Positions 25,052-34,962 of a stretch of DNA of 64,000 nt are shown here, piece after piece (positions within the stretch are counted from its first letter, which is position 1; each line of letters starts with the position of its first letter). A program made the position numbers and the translations under genes. Source of the DNA: an uncultured Algimonas sp. (lineage in GTDB: Bacteria; Pseudomonadota; Alphaproteobacteria; Caulobacterales; Maricaulaceae); NCBI RefSeq assembly GCF_947498175.1, contig NZ_CANMJB010000003.1, forward strand, positions 186,001 to 250,000, in the 5' to 3' direction. The notes under the pieces were generated by a model, which saw only the letters and a program-made list of their open reading frames with translations, was not told the origin of the DNA and searched no databases.

Positions 25052-26104
25052 GTGAAGATCCTCGTCACCGGTGGGGCCGGGTTCATCGGTTCGGCCGTCA
25101 TCCGCGAGGCGGTCGCGCGCGGCCATTCGGTCGTCAATGTCGACAAGCTCACCTATGCCGCCAATCTCGACAGCCTGCGCAGCGTCGCGGACGAGGATGG
25201 TTACATCTTCGAACGGATGGATGTCTGCGACACGCAAGCGGTCGCCGCCCTGATGCAGCGAACGCGGCCCGACGCGGTCATGCATCTGGCCGCCGAGTCG
25301 CATGTGGACCGGTCCATCGACGGACCGGGCGACTTCATCCAGACCAACATCGTGGGCACGTTTTCGATGCTGCAGGCCGCGCGGTCCCATTGGGCAGGCC
25401 TGGAACCGGATGCAAAAGCCCTTTTCCGGTTCCACCACGTCTCGACGGACGAGGTGTATGGCGATCTGTCTTCGCACGACCCGGCTTTTTCCGAAACGAC
25501 TCCCTATGATCCGAGTTCGCCCTACTCGGCGTCCAAGGCCGCGTCCGATCATCTCGTCCGGGCCTGGGGCCGGACCTTCGGGCTTCCGGTCGTCCTGACG
25601 AATTGCTCGAACAATTACGGCCCCTATCAGTTTCCCGAAAAGCTCATTCCCGTCGCGATCCTGAAAATGCTGCAAGAGGAACCCATCCCCGTCTATGGCG
25701 ACGGAAGCAATGTGCGCGACTGGCTCCATGTCGAAGACCATGTCGATGCCTTGCTGACGGTTCTGGAGCAGGGCCGGCTGGGCGAAACCTACAATATCGG
25801 CGGGGACAATGAGCGCACCAATCTGGAACTCGTCCAGGCGCTCTGCTCCCTGATGGACCGGCACAGCCCCACGGGCCGCACCGATCATGCCTCGCTGATC
25901 GCTTTCGTCGATGACAGGCCGGGGCATGACCGGCGATACGCCGTCGACGCTTCGCGCATCCGTGACGAACTCGATTGGACCCCGTCCGCCGACTGGATGT
26001 CGCGGCTCGAGGACACGGTGCTCTGGTACTTGCAAAACGAAGACTGGTGGCGCCCGCTCGTGGAGGCCAAGGCGATCGGACAGCGGCTCGGACGCAAGGC
26101 CTGA
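25052..26104 (+). CDS. rfbB: dTDP-glucose 4,6-dehydratase
   Basis: This 350-residue extended SDR enzyme starts at GTG 25052 ([16 protein letters not shown]), with GAGGA upstream. NAD motif [26 protein letters not shown] and catalytic YSASKAASD (Y-x3-K) are all present, along with [17 protein letters not shown], typical of RmlB. It converts dTDP-glucose to the 4-keto-6-deoxy sugar. It is spaced 10 bases from rfbC and 5 from rfbD. Confidence 0.95.
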   Translation: MKILVTGGAGFIGSAVIREAVARGHSVVNVDKLTYAANLDSLRSVADEDGYIFERMDVCDTQAVAALMQRTRPDAVMHLAAESHVDRSIDGPGDFIQTNIVGTFSMLQAARSHWAGLEPDAKALFRFHHVSTDEVYGDLSSHDPAFSETTPYDPSSPYSASKAASDHLVRAWGRTFGLPVVLTNCSNNYGPYQFPEKLIPVAILKMLQEEPIPVYGDGSNVRDWLHVEDHVDALLTVLEQGRLGETYNIGGDNERTNLELVQALCSLMDRHSPTGRTDHASLIAFVDDRPGHDRRYAVDASRIRDELDWTPSADWMSRLEDTVLWYLQNEDWWRPLVEAKAIGQRLGRKA

Positions 26105-26109
26105 AGGCG

Positions 26110-26991
26110 ATGGGACCGCTTGTCATCGGACGCACCGGACAGCTCGCCCGCGCCTTGGACGCCCTCTTGCCGAACGCGACCTGTCTTGGCCGCGAGGCCC
26201 TCGATCTGGCGGGCGACGGGCTTGCGATATGCAAGACCCTCGATGCGCATGGCGCCGCCTCCGAAAGCGGCGTCATCCTGGCGGCAGCCTATACGGATGT
26301 CGATGGCGCGGAAGAGGACCGGGACACCGCCCATGCCGTCAATGCCGTTGCGCCCGGCATCATAGCGCGCTGGTGCGCCGAGCGCGGTGCGCCGCTCGTC
26401 CACGTCTCCACGGACTATGTCTTCGACGGCCGTGCGGTCTCGCCTTACGGTCCGGATCATCCGACGCAGCCGCTCAACGTCTATGGCCGGACCAAGCGCG
26501 ACGGCGAAACCGCCATTCAAGACAGTGGGGCCAACGCGGCCATTCTCAGAACGTCCTGGGTCCATGACGGCCAAGGGCGCAATTTCCTGACCAGCATGCT
26601 GCGCCTCGCCGCAATGCGCGACACGTTGCGCATCGTGTCCGATCAGACAGGACGCCCGACTTATGCCCCCGACCTCGCCCGCGCCGCCGTCGCGGCGCTG
26701 GAGACCATCGCGACAGACCCGTCGACAGGCGGAACCTATCATGTCACGAACACAGGCGATCCGGTCAGCTGGGCCGGATTCGCCGCCGCCATTTTCGATG
26801 CAGCCGAAAAGCGGATGCGGATCGAGCCCATCACCACGGCTGAGTTCGGAGCGCCGGCGCCCCGTCCCGCCTATTCGGTTCTCGACACGGAGGCTTTCGA
26901 ACGCGGGTTCGGTTACGCTTTGCCGGATTGGCGTGACGGCATGCGCCGGGCATTGCAGGAAGCGGATCTCGGAGCGGAAGGCACCTCATGA
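26110..26991 (+). CDS. rfbD: dTDP-4-dehydrorhamnose reductase
   Basis: This 293-residue SDR enzyme has [11 protein letters not shown] at the dinucleotide site, [20 protein letters not shown] (Y-x3-K) and [18 protein letters not shown]. It makes the final reduction giving dTDP-L-rhamnose. The N-terminus is very short before the Gly-rich loop ([11 protein letters not shown]). It overlaps rfbA by 4 bases. Confidence 0.94.
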   Translation: MGPLVIGRTGQLARALDALLPNATCLGREALDLAGDGLAICKTLDAHGAASESGVILAAAYTDVDGAEEDRDTAHAVNAVAPGIIARWCAERGAPLVHVSTDYVFDGRAVSPYGPDHPTQPLNVYGRTKRDGETAIQDSGANAAILRTSWVHDGQGRNFLTSMLRLAAMRDTLRIVSDQTGRPTYAPDLARAAVAALETIATDPSTGGTYHVTNTGDPVSWAGFAAAIFDAAEKRMRIEPITTAEFGAPAPRPAYSVLDTEAFERGFGYALPDWRDGMRRALQEADLGAEGTS

Positions 26992-27860
26992 CGGACAGGC
27001 GCGGCATCATTCTGGCGGGCGGTACGGGCACGCGCCTGCACCCCTCGACCATCAGCGTCAGCAAGCAGCTGATGCCGGTCTTCGACAAGCCGATGATCTA
27101 CTATCCGCTCAGCGTGCTGATGGAAGCGGGCATCCGCGACATACTGATCATCACGACACCGCGCGACCAGGCGGCCTTCGAGCATCTTCTCGGCGACGGC
27201 TCCAACTACGGCATCCGCCTGTCCTATGCCGTCCAGCCCAGCCCGGACGGGCTGGCGCAGGCGCTGATCATCGCGGAAGATTTCCTGAACGGTCATCCGT
27301 CGGCCCTGATTCTGGGCGACAATCTGTTCTTCGGCGACGAGTTCGAACTGGCCTTGCGCAGAGCCCAGCAACGCAAGACCGGAGCGACCGTCTTTGGCTA
27401 TCATGTCAGCAACCCCGGAGATTACGGCGTCGTCGGCTTCGACGCCGACATGAATGCCGTATCGCTCGTGGAAAAACCGGACGACCCTGCCTCCAACTAC
27501 GCTGTGACGGGTCTTTACTTCTACGACGACCGCGCGCCCGCCCTGGCGCGGACCGTCACGCCCTCCGCGCGCGGCGAACTTGAAATCACGGCATTGAATT
27601 CGCTCTACCTGGATAGGGGCGAGCTGTCCGTGGAACTGTTCGGCAAGGGATCGACCTGGCTGGATACGGGCACGCACCGCTCCCTGCTCTCTGCGGCGCA
27701 ATTCGTCGGCATCATCGAGGAACGGCAGGGTCTGCGCATCTGTTGTCCCGAAGCGGTCGGCTGGCGCAAGGGCTGGCTCAGCGACGACCGGCTCGCCGCG
27801 GTTGCCGAACCGCTGAAGAAGTCCGGTTACGGCGAATATCTCCTCACGCTCCTGTCCTGA
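26988..27860 (+). CDS. rfbA: Glucose-1-phosphate thymidylyltransferase
   Basis: The product is 290 aa with the nucleotidyltransferase signature [12 protein letters not shown]...[29 protein letters not shown] and [20 protein letters not shown]. It makes dTDP-glucose and is the entry step and usual feedback target of the rhamnose pathway. It is the last gene of the rfbCBDA operon. A GC dyad (CCGGGTTCGG/CCGAACGGG) just after the stop may help termination. Confidence 0.95.
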   Translation: MTDRRGIILAGGTGTRLHPSTISVSKQLMPVFDKPMIYYPLSVLMEAGIRDILIITTPRDQAAFEHLLGDGSNYGIRLSYAVQPSPDGLAQALIIAEDFLNGHPSALILGDNLFFGDEFELALRRAQQRKTGATVFGYHVSNPGDYGVVGFDADMNAVSLVEKPDDPASNYAVTGLYFYDDRAPALARTVTPSARGELEITALNSLYLDRGELSVELFGKGSTWLDTGTHRSLLSAAQFVGIIEERQGLRICCPEAVGWRKGWLSDDRLAAVAEPLKKSGYGEYLLTLLS

Positions 27861-28011
27861 CCGGGTTCGGCCCGAACGGGACGGCGACCCATCGTGATGC
27901 GAACCCGCATGGCGAAAGCGCTTGACCCGGGCGTCGCGATTGTCAGGACATGGCCGCTACTCGTACAACGGCCATAGCTTGCCTGCTGAGGCTATCGAAG
28001 GAAGATCATTC

Positions 28012-28242
28012 ATGAGTGACACATTTGTTCACGAAAGCGCCTATGTCGATGACGGCGTGACGCTCGGCAAAGGCACGAAGATATGGCACTTCTGCCATGT
28101 CTTGCCGGGCACGGTGATCGGCGAGAATTGCTCTCTCGGACAGAACGTCATGGCCGGTCCCGACGTCCGCATCGGCGATGGTTGCAAGATCCAGAACAAT
28201 GTCGCGCTATATAAAGGCGTCGTTCTTGAAGACGGGATTTTT
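28012..28242 (+). pseudogene. wbpD: Truncated UDP-sugar N-acetyltransferase (WbpD/WlbB-like), 5' fragment
   Basis: A good ribosome-binding site (AAGGAAG) precedes an ATG, and the first ~75 residues match hexapeptide-repeat N-acetyltransferases of the WbpD/WlbB type (FVHESAYVDDGVTLGKGTKIWHF, GENCSLGQNVMAGPDVRIGDGCKIQNNVALYKGVVLEDG). Family resemblance stops abruptly after VVLEDGIF. The frame then runs into unrelated sequence to a stop at 28533, and the rest of the left-handed beta-helix and active site is missing. In the pathway WbpD acetylates the 3-amino group made by WbpB/WbpE, which are also broken here. Probably non-functional. Confidence 0.8.
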
Positions 28243-28554
28243 TACCTCGCGCCTGAAATCGGCCACGAAGACAATCATGTTGTCATACATTCCCGTTCTG
28301 TGGCGGATCGTGTCCGGGAACAGGGCTTCCAGCTCCGAAGGGTCGTGTCCAGTCTCGATAGTGTGAAAATCGAAGCCGCGTTGTGCTTTAAGGCCCCATT
28401 TGTTTTCTTCAGATCGCTCGTGAATCTTGCCATGGTTATACTGACGGGACGAGAGCGAGTGCAGCCTTGCTTTCATGCAGGCTTTTCGCCCATCGCTAGT
28501 TCTCGTTCTGACATGTGCAGCGCTATAGCTTGACTGGTCTGTCGAGGGAATCAT
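28207..28554 (-). CDS. Uncertain hypothetical frame antisense to the wbpD remnant
   Basis: This 115-codon frame (MIPSTDQSSYSAAHVRTRTS ... HTIETGHDPSELEALFPDTI ...) lies largely in DNA of lower GC than its surroundings. Upstream of its ATG the same frame stays open through the hexanucleotide repeat as an (Ala-Lys)n run back to a TGA near 28645. The translation looks protein-like, but no family is recognised and there is no clear ribosome-binding site. It overlaps the end of the wbpD fragment. It may be a fragment of an inserted gene. Confidence 0.25.
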   Translation of the reverse strand: MIPSTDQSSYSAAHVRTRTSDGRKACMKARLHSLSSRQYNHGKIHERSEENKWGLKAQRGFDFHTIETGHDPSELEALFPDTIRHRTGMYDNMIVFVADFRREVKNPVFKNDAFI

Positions 28555-28626
28555 CTTAGCCTTAGCCTTAGCCTTAGCCTTAGCCTTAGCCTTAGCCTTA
28601 GCCTTAGCCTTAGCCTTAGTCTTAGC
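28555..28626. repeat. Hexanucleotide tandem repeat (CTTAGC)12
   Basis: Twelve uninterrupted 6-base units, eleven exact CTTAGC and one CTTAGT (unit 11). On the minus strand it reads (GCTAAG)n, coding Ala-Lys in the frame of the adjacent hypothetical gene. It lies in the abnormal DNA between truncated wbpD and the epimerase gene. Copy-number variation would not shift any frame. Confidence 0.97.
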
Positions 28627-28909
28627 CGTTGCAGAATCCTTTTTTCGTCAGCATTGCCTTTTGCAGACGAGGCCTTGCCAAAGGCGCGAATCCGGCAGGA
28701 CTTATGGCTGACTCGTTTTCCCAGCAGTTCCTCTTTGGCGACGGGTATCGCCTATGCAAGCGGAACAATCATGATCATCGTGTTGGCGCGTAGAGTGCTC
28801 AATCTCCGCCTATTGTAAGCTTGGCTTGCCTTCGGGGTGGCTTATAGGAGCATCGCATTGACGGTTATCGGACTCGTCGAGCAGGGATGGCCGGGGAAGA
28901 CCGAAACCA
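28627..28909. other. Non-coding stretch upstream of the epimerase gene
   Basis: About 280 bases with no credible gene. The longest frames are under 40 codons without homology. The sequence holds a T6 run just after the repeat and a TTGACGG hexamer near 28857 that may be part of the epimerase promoter, but no confident -10 partner is seen. Confidence 0.5.
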
Positions 28910-29917
28910 ATGAAATATCTTGTAACCGGTTCCGCCGGGTTCATCGGCAATCACGTCGCGCTAGACCGTTTGAAGGCCGGTTTCGAGGTGATCGGAATCG
29001 ATATCGTCAGCGATTATTACGATGTGAACCTCAAGGAGGCGCGTCTCGATCGTCTGCGCTCCTTTGATGGCTTTACCGAGGAACGCATCGATCTGGCCGA
29101 TGACGACCGGATGGCGGAGACCTTCGCGCGTCACCAGCCGGACGTGGTTATCAATCTCGCAGCGCAGGCGGGCGTTCGCTACAGTCTCGATCATCCGCGC
29201 GAATATGTAAAAAGCAATCTGGCCGGTTTCCTCAACGTGCTGGAAGGCTGCCGCCACAACGGCGTCAAGCACCTGCTCTATGCTTCGACGAGCTCGGTCT
29301 ACGGGGCAAACACGTTGCAGCCATTCAACGAACATCGTCATGCCGACCACCCGTTGACCTTTTATGCCGCCTCCAAACGGGCCAACGAATTGATGGCGCA
29401 CAGCTACGCCCATCTGTTCGGCCTGCCCTGCACGGGCCTTCGCTTCTTCACCGTCTATGGCCCATGGGGACGCCCGGACATGGCGCTGTTCAAGTTCACT
29501 AAGGGGATCATCGAGGACACGCCGATCGACATCTACAATAATGGCCAGATGTCGCGTGACTTCACCTATATCGACGATATCGCCGAAGGGATCGTGAAAC
29601 TGGCCGACGTGGTTCCGCAGCCGGACCCGGACTGGAATAGCGATGATCCCGACCCCTGCACGTCCGGCGTCGCGCCGTTCCGGGTCTACAATATCGGAAA
29701 CAGCAACGTCGTGCCGCTCATGACCTATATCGAGACTCTCGAGAAAAAGCTCGGCAAGGAAGCGATCAGGAATTTCATGCCGATGCAGATCGGCGACGTG
29801 CCATCAACTTGCGCCGATACGTCCGACCTGAAAGCCGCGACGGGTTTCCGCCCCGATACATCGGTCGACGTCGGCATCTCGAACTTCGTGGATTGGTATC
29901 TGGAATATTACCGCTAA
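28910..29917 (+). CDS. UDP-glucuronate 4-epimerase (NAD-dependent epimerase/dehydratase)
   Basis: This 335-residue extended SDR has [40 protein letters not shown] and [42 protein letters not shown]. These motifs, in particular AGVRYS and the [11 protein letters not shown] stretch, are characteristic of UDP-glucuronate 4-epimerases, which supply UDP-galacturonate for capsule or LPS. The gene is intact although its upstream neighbour is truncated. UDP-GlcA must be supplied by a dehydrogenase outside the window, because the only dehydrogenase here (wbpA) is frameshifted. Confidence 0.9.
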   Translation: MKYLVTGSAGFIGNHVALDRLKAGFEVIGIDIVSDYYDVNLKEARLDRLRSFDGFTEERIDLADDDRMAETFARHQPDVVINLAAQAGVRYSLDHPREYVKSNLAGFLNVLEGCRHNGVKHLLYASTSSVYGANTLQPFNEHRHADHPLTFYAASKRANELMAHSYAHLFGLPCTGLRFFTVYGPWGRPDMALFKFTKGIIEDTPIDIYNNGQMSRDFTYIDDIAEGIVKLADVVPQPDPDWNSDDPDPCTSGVAPFRVYNIGNSNVVPLMTYIETLEKKLGKEAIRNFMPMQIGDVPSTCADTSDLKAATGFRPDTSVDVGISNFVDWYLEYYR

Positions 29918-29976
29918 GGCGGCCTTCCGGAGTAAAAATCCATGTCGGAGTTAATCGGCCTTCTGGAAGATGGTTC

Positions 29977-30261
29977 ATGACGTATAAATACAATGTCGGA
30001 TGGCTTGCCGTCTTCGGAACTGCGGCAATGATTGTCATCATGGCCTTTCAGATGGTCCCCCACTGGTGGCCGAATGCGGCCTCCGACAACTTTCTATACT
30101 CTCCTGTGAACATTCTTTTCAGCCTGTCAGCGCTGATCTTATGGCAAATGTCCTTCCTGTCTTTTCTAAAACTGTTTTGCTTCAGGCTCGATACGGGGAT
30201 GGTTTCAAGTCGAAGAACAGACTTCGGTAACATCATGCTGGGAACCATAGCGACGCGTTGA
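29977..30261 (+). CDS. Small hypothetical membrane protein
   Basis: This 94-residue frame starts MTYKYNVGWLAVFGTAAMIV with GGAAG 8 bases upstream. Two hydrophobic segments are visible (~8-28 and ~42-68, NILFSLSALILWQMSFLSFL), with a short WWPNAASDN loop. No family is recognised. The C-terminal ~20 residues overlap the opposite-strand Tat-like remnant, and the end may be artificial if a recombination junction lies near 30250. It is 60 bases downstream of the epimerase, so possibly co-transcribed. Confidence 0.45.
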   Translation: MTYKYNVGWLAVFGTAAMIVIMAFQMVPHWWPNAASDNFLYSPVNILFSLSALILWQMSFLSFLKLFCFRLDTGMVSSRRTDFGNIMLGTIATR

Positions 30262-30344
30262 TGCGGACGGCGGGTTTGCAGCGGACCACAGGCCTGCACC
30301 GCCACCATAGCAGCAGCTGCGACGACGAAATCACGACGATCCAT
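30048..30344 (-). pseudogene. Possible remnant of a Tat/lipoprotein signal sequence
   Basis: The first ~22 codons read MDRRDFVVAAAAMVAVQACG, which has a twin-arginine-like motif and a lipobox-like cysteine, an unlikely chance combination. Beyond that the frame is antisense to the small membrane protein and has no protein-like character. It may be the 5' stump of a deleted gene. Confidence is low. Confidence 0.25.
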
Positions 30345-30393
30345 GGAAAATCTCAGGTAGAATGATTTAAATATAAAATCGGGGCTTCTAGCA

Positions 30394-31386
30394 TCAGCAT
30401 AGGAAAGTCCACGAATATTGGCGCTGAACCTGAAATCGGTTTTCGATCTGCAAGGCACCGGTCTTCACGGCGATGTTCGTGAAACCATCGGGGCCTGACC
30501 GGCCGGTCAGGGTCGCGGCGGACAGATTGCGGATGCCCGGCAAGGCAACAAGCGTGGTCAGAACGGGGCTGGCGCCGGTGTCGTAGACCATCAAGGCGCT
30601 ATGATGCGATTGCGGATATCCGCCATCGTCCGTTAGCGTCAGCGCAAAGATGCCGCCCGATCCCGGGGTGGCGACATCCATCATCGAATCGACGGCCAAG
30701 CTCTGCTGCCCGCTTCTGAGAGCGGCCGCGCTCAGGCCCTTGAAGTCGGGGGCGATGCTGGCATGCCGATGCCATATCGTGCCGTCCGGGCTCGTCTGCA
30801 AGCTCAACGTCTCATCGCCGATCATGCCGATTTCCGCCCGTCCGGACAGCCCGGTCTGAAACAGGCAGGATGACGTGCCGCCCGCTGCCGGACGGTTGAG
30901 GACCAGTCTGTGACCATCGCCGGACGGAGCGGCATTGAATAAGGTGGTGGCGCCCCGGACACTCAACGAATGGCGGGGATCGGCTGGAGCGCCGATACCC
31001 AGTTTCGGAATCGTATCGGGCGATCCGGAGCCCTGACCGCCGACGGCGACCCAGGCCGTCCCGGACCATTGCACCAACGTGTCATTTTGGATGTCGTAGC
31101 CGACAATGCCGGGACGCAGGGGCTGGAACCGCCAACCCTGCCCGGTCGCGAAGGCGAGACTCTCCGGATGGCCTGCAAAGATGCCGGATGGGGCGGAACC
31201 GGTCGCAAAGGCATCGCCGGGCGCAAAGACCATCGGCGGATCGTCGACTCCCAAGGCGGATATGCGGAGCTGCGCTAGGGCATCCAAGCGCAGCAGCGCA
31301 TCGTTGACCACCAAGTGCTTTTGCGCCTGTGCGGGTGCCATGAGGGGCAGCCCCAGGTTCGGGGACTGCGGAATGTCGCGTGCCAT
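30394..31386 (-). CDS. DUF2793-domain protein (phage/GTA-tail type)
   Basis: The product is 330 aa. The N-terminus ARDIPQSPNLGLPLMAPAQAQKHLVVNDALLRLDAL is the DUF2793 hallmark, found in tail-fibre-like proteins of phages and gene transfer agents. Residues ~35-125 form the Trp-rich domain (GWRFQPLRPGIVGYDIQNDTLVQWSGTAWVAVGG). The C-terminal part (~150-330) is Gly/Ser-rich beta structure and may be a receptor- or glycan-binding tail module. No other phage genes are nearby. It stands alone within the polysaccharide region. Confidence 0.85.
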   Translation of the reverse strand: MARDIPQSPNLGLPLMAPAQAQKHLVVNDALLRLDALAQLRISALGVDDPPMVFAPGDAFATGSAPSGIFAGHPESLAFATGQGWRFQPLRPGIVGYDIQNDTLVQWSGTAWVAVGGQGSGSPDTIPKLGIGAPADPRHSLSVRGATTLFNAAPSGDGHRLVLNRPAAGGTSSCLFQTGLSGRAEIGMIGDETLSLQTSPDGTIWHRHASIAPDFKGLSAAALRSGQQSLAVDSMMDVATPGSGGIFALTLTDDGGYPQSHHSALMVYDTGASPVLTTLVALPGIRNLSAATLTGRSGPDGFTNIAVKTGALQIENRFQVQRQYSWTFLC

Positions 31387-31488
31387 GAATGAACTCTCCT
31401 ATTGCGATGACAGGAGAACCTTAAGAGCGTTCAGGTATGGCGAGGATATGATTTCCGGAAAGCGAGGATTGAATGCATCCTATCCGCG

Positions 31489-32809
31489 TTAAGCCTTTAC
31501 GATCCGGTCGCTGAATTCGTCGCGAATGGCGGCCGTGGCATTGCGCGTATCCATGACCAGCGGCACCGCGGAACAGAGCGCGCGATAGTCGACCATGCTG
31601 TGATTGGTCGCGATCACGGCGGCATCGAAGCCGTCGAACCCATCGACCGACTCCATACCGGCGAACTCGGGATATTCGCGGGTCGTCGGCACGACCGGGA
31701 TCATCGGGTCATGATAGGACACGTGCGCCCCGTGGGCTTTGAGAATATCGATCAACTCGAGCGCAGGACTTTCGCGCATGTCATCGATATCGGCCTTGTA
31801 AGGCAAGGCCGACCAGAAGGATCTTCGCCCCGGCCAACGGCTTGCGCAACTTCAAGGACATTTCCTCCAGCAAGCGCTGGACGATCCGCCGCGGCATGTT
31901 GGTGTTCATGTTGCCGGCCAGCTCGATGAACTGGGTCGACAGGCCGTGCTTGCGGGCCTTGTAGGACAGGTAGTAGGGGTCGATGCGGATGCAATGCCCG
32001 CCGACGCCCGGGCCGGGGTAAAAGGCCTGGAAGCCGAAAGGCTTCGTTTTGGCCGCGTCGATGACTTCCCAGATGTCGATATCCATCGCCTCGAAGATCA
32101 CTTTCATCTCGTTGACGGCGGCGATGTTGATCCAGCGGTAGATGTTCTCGACCAGCTTGGTCGCTTCCGTGGTTTTGGAGTCCGAGACCATCACGGTCGT
32201 GACGATCAGGTCGTAGACGGCTTTCGCCATGTCACGCGCAGCTGGCCCGTCCGCGCCGATGACCTTAGGGATCGTGGACGTTTCGAAGTGCGGATTGCCG
32301 GGATCCTCGCGTTCCGGCGAATAGGGCAGCATGAAATCCTCGCCGGCTTTCAGTCCGCTCCTTTCCAGGATCGGACGCATGACTTCCTGCGTGGTGCCGG
32401 GATAGGTCGTGGATTCCAACACGACGAGCTGACCCGGTCGCGGCACGGAAGCCAATGTCTCGCAGGTCGCTTCGACGTAGGACAAATCCGGTTGGTGATG
32501 GACGTCCAGCGGCGTCGGAACGGCAATCAGGATCGCGTCGGCGTCTTGCAGGTCGGCCGGATTGGCTGTCGCGCGGAACAAGCCGCTTTCGACCATGCCG
32601 GAAACGCGATCGTCGGCGATATGGCGCATTCCGGATAGGCCGGAATTGAGCTGCGCGACGCGCTCTTCGCTGATGTCGTAACCGATGACCTTGGTTCCGG
32701 TGCGGACATAGGCTTCGGCCAGCGGCAAGCCGACATAGCCCAGCCCGACAATCCCCACCGTGATGGAGCCGTCCGATATTCTCTGCAGGAAAGTGTCCTT
32801 GATCGCCAT
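31489..32809 (-). pseudogene. wbpA: UDP-GlcNAc 6-dehydrogenase (WbpA-like), +1 frameshift
   Basis: The 5' part (342 codons) has the NAD motif VGIVGLGYVGLPLAEA, VVLESTTYPGTT, the conserved catalytic-lysine region TKLVENIYRWINIA and the catalytic-cysteine loop PGPGVGGHCIRIDPYYL. It breaks at AKILLVGLA, where LQGRYR-stop replaces the expected YKADIDDMRESPALEL. The expected C-terminal domain follows in the next frame (31489-31806). One extra A/T pair around 31800-31801 explains the shift. Repaired length is ~439 aa, normal for WbpA. The C-terminal UDP-binding domain is lost, so the gene is probably inactive unless this is a sequencing error. Confidence 0.9.
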
Positions 32810-32866
32810 GCGCGCGCCCCTTCGATTCGTTGTCCGGCCGGTCTCGTGACCGGCTCGATGTCATGT

Positions 32867-33981
32867 TTAGATGGCAGTGCGGGCCGCGGCGATAATCTTG
32901 TCCTGATCCGCTTCGCTCAAATAGGGATGCATCGGCAGGGAAATGATTTTGTCGATACAGTCTTCCGTATTCGCTAGGCCGCCCGCGCCGATGGGGTAAT
33001 GTTCATAGGCCGTCTGCATGTGGATCGGGCGCGGATAATACCGGGCGGTCGGAACACCCTCTTTCTTCAAGGCGTCGGCGAACGCTGTCGGATCCGGCAC
33101 TTCGATCGTATATTGAGCCCAGGTCGAGACCACGCCGTCCATGACAGTCGGCACGCGCAGCGCGTTGCTGCGCAATGCGTCCGTATAGCGGTCGGCGATC
33201 CGGTTGTGTGCTTCGATCTCGTCGCCAAAGACGGCGAGCTTCGGCAACAGGATTGCGGCCTGGAGCGTGTCCAAGCGAGAATTCATGCCGATGCGCACAT
33301 TGTCGTACTTATCCTTGCCTTTACCGTGGACGCGCAGACTGTCGAGCGCGGATGAAAGCGCGTCGTCGTCCGTCAGAATCGCCCCTCCGTCGCCGTAATA
33401 ACCCAGAGGCTTGGCGGGAAAGAAGCTCGTCGTCTGCACATCCGACCAGTGCAGCGGATGCCGACCGTTCAACGTCGTGCCGAAGCCTTGCGCAGAATCC
33501 GATATCACTTTCAGCCCGTGCTGGCGCGCGATCGGTTCCAGGCCGGATAGTCCGCGCATTGGCCAAAGAGATCGACGACGATCACCGCTTTCGGGCTCAG
33601 CTCGCCGTCTTTCACGACACCCTCGACGGCAAGACGCAGCGATTCCGCGTCCATATTGTAGGTCTGGCGGTCGATATCGACAAAGATAGGGGTCGCGCCG
33701 CAAAGGGCGACCACTTCCGCCGTCGCGCAATAGGTGAAGGATGGACAGAAGACCGCATCGCCCGGTCCGATGTCCCAAGCCAGCAGCGGCAGCAGGATCG
33801 CATCCGTACCGTTGGCGCAGCCCACCGCATGCTTTGCACTGCCGAACGCGGCGAGCTTCTCCTCGAATTCCTTGACCTGGGGCCCAAGAATATAGCGGCC
33901 GCTTTCCAGAACGGCGGCGATACCCGCATCGATTTCGTCCTTGAGACGGGCTTGCTGGGCATGAAGGTCGATGAATTGCAT
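32867..33981 (-). pseudogene. wbpE: PLP-dependent UDP-sugar aminotransferase (WbpE/DegT-type), -1 frameshift
   Basis: The N-terminal frame MQFIDLHAQQARLKDEID...ILGPQVKEFEEKLAAFG...VIVVDLFGQCADYPA is typical of DegT/DnrJ/EryC1 aminotransferases. It loses frame near 33540, giving WNRSRASTG-stop. The expected LEPIARQHGLKVISDSAQGFG continues in another frame, including the PLP-lysine segment FFPAKPLGYYGDGGA and YYPRPIHMQTAY. A missing C in the GCCCTGG context accounts for it. The 1115-base length is one short of 372 codons. It would aminate the 3-keto sugar made by WbpB. Confidence 0.9.
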
Positions 33982-33999
33982 GGGTTCGTCCTGATAGGT

Positions 34000-34962
34000 C
34001 TAGATCGGCTTGGGAAGCGTGTCATCCGCCATGACGCGCAAGACGCGCAATTCTTCTTCACCGTCGGTCAACGGGGTTTTGTTCTCGGCGATGCAGTCCA
34101 GGAAATGCCGGCATTCGGACTTCAGCGGTTCGCCTTGCGGTACGTCGATATAGTCGGGTTCGGCCTTGCGCGGTATCGGAACCGGCCCGCTCGTGTCGAT
34201 GGTATGGCGGTAGATGGCCAACTTCTCGGACCAGGGTTTCAGATCGTCGAAAACAGCCATGCCGGTCGCGCCGACGACGACAAGGCGTTGTTCCTTGAAC
34301 GGATGCAGCCAGGAAGCGAAGACGTGCGCGCGACCGCCCGACGGGAAAGTCATGTCGAGCCGAAGCTCGTCGGCCACGCCAGGCGTGATGAAATCCAGAC
34401 CGCTCTATCGGATCCTGTCCGGCGCTTCGCCGAAGAGCGACAGCAGCATCGAAACATCGTGCGGCGCAAGGCTCCAGCCCGCATCCTCGGCGACGCGGAA
34501 GATCCCAGTCGAGAGACGATGGCTATAGGCATAGCGCAGCTGGCCGAGCGAGCCCTCCTGCACGCGGCGGCGCAATTCCGCAAAGACGGGGTGGTACTGC
34601 AACAGATGGCCGACCATCAGGATGCGATCGGCGGCCTGGGCGGCTGCGACCATTTCCTCGCCGTCGGTCACCGACAGGGCGATCGGCTTTTCGACATAGA
34701 CGTGTTTGCCGGCGGCGATGACATCCATGGCCAGATCATGGTGCAGTTCCGCCGGTGCGGCGATGACGATGCCATCCACATCCGAAGCAAGGGCCTCATC
34801 CTGTGTCATGGCGGCGACGCCGTGCATGTCGGCATGAGTGCGGGCGGTCTCCGGATTCGGATCCACGACGGCCTGCAGCGCACCGAGTTCGGCGAAATTG
34901 CGGGCCAGATTCTTGCCCCAATGTCCGCAACCCAAGACGGCGACCTTCGGTAATGCCGACAT
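34000..34962 (-). pseudogene. wbpB: UDP-sugar 3-dehydrogenase (WbpB-like, Gfo/Idh/MocA), in-frame amber stop
   Basis: The gene starts MSALPKVAVLGCGHWGKNLARNF with GAGGA upstream and has HVYVEKPIALSVTDGEEMV (the E-K-P motif of Gfo/Idh/MocA enzymes). At 34405-34407 a TAG interrupts the frame after LFGEAPDRIR. The same frame then continues with SGLDFITPGVADELRLDMTF to a natural stop at 34000. Total length would be 320 codons, normal for WbpB. This is a nonsense lesion, not a frameshift, and no base needs inserting to restore the protein. It is the first gene of the leftward wbpB-wbpE-wbpA unit. Confidence 0.9.

Noticed and set aside
28555-28626. Hexanucleotide array as CRISPR or telomere-like repeat
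   Set aside because: Units are contiguous 6-mers with no spacers, so not CRISPR. There is no reason to expect a replicon end here.
33175-34953. 592-codon rightward frame opposite wbpE/wbpB
   Set aside because: Considered because wbpE and wbpB are broken, but its translation has no motif and both opposite-strand genes are clearly recognisable remnants.
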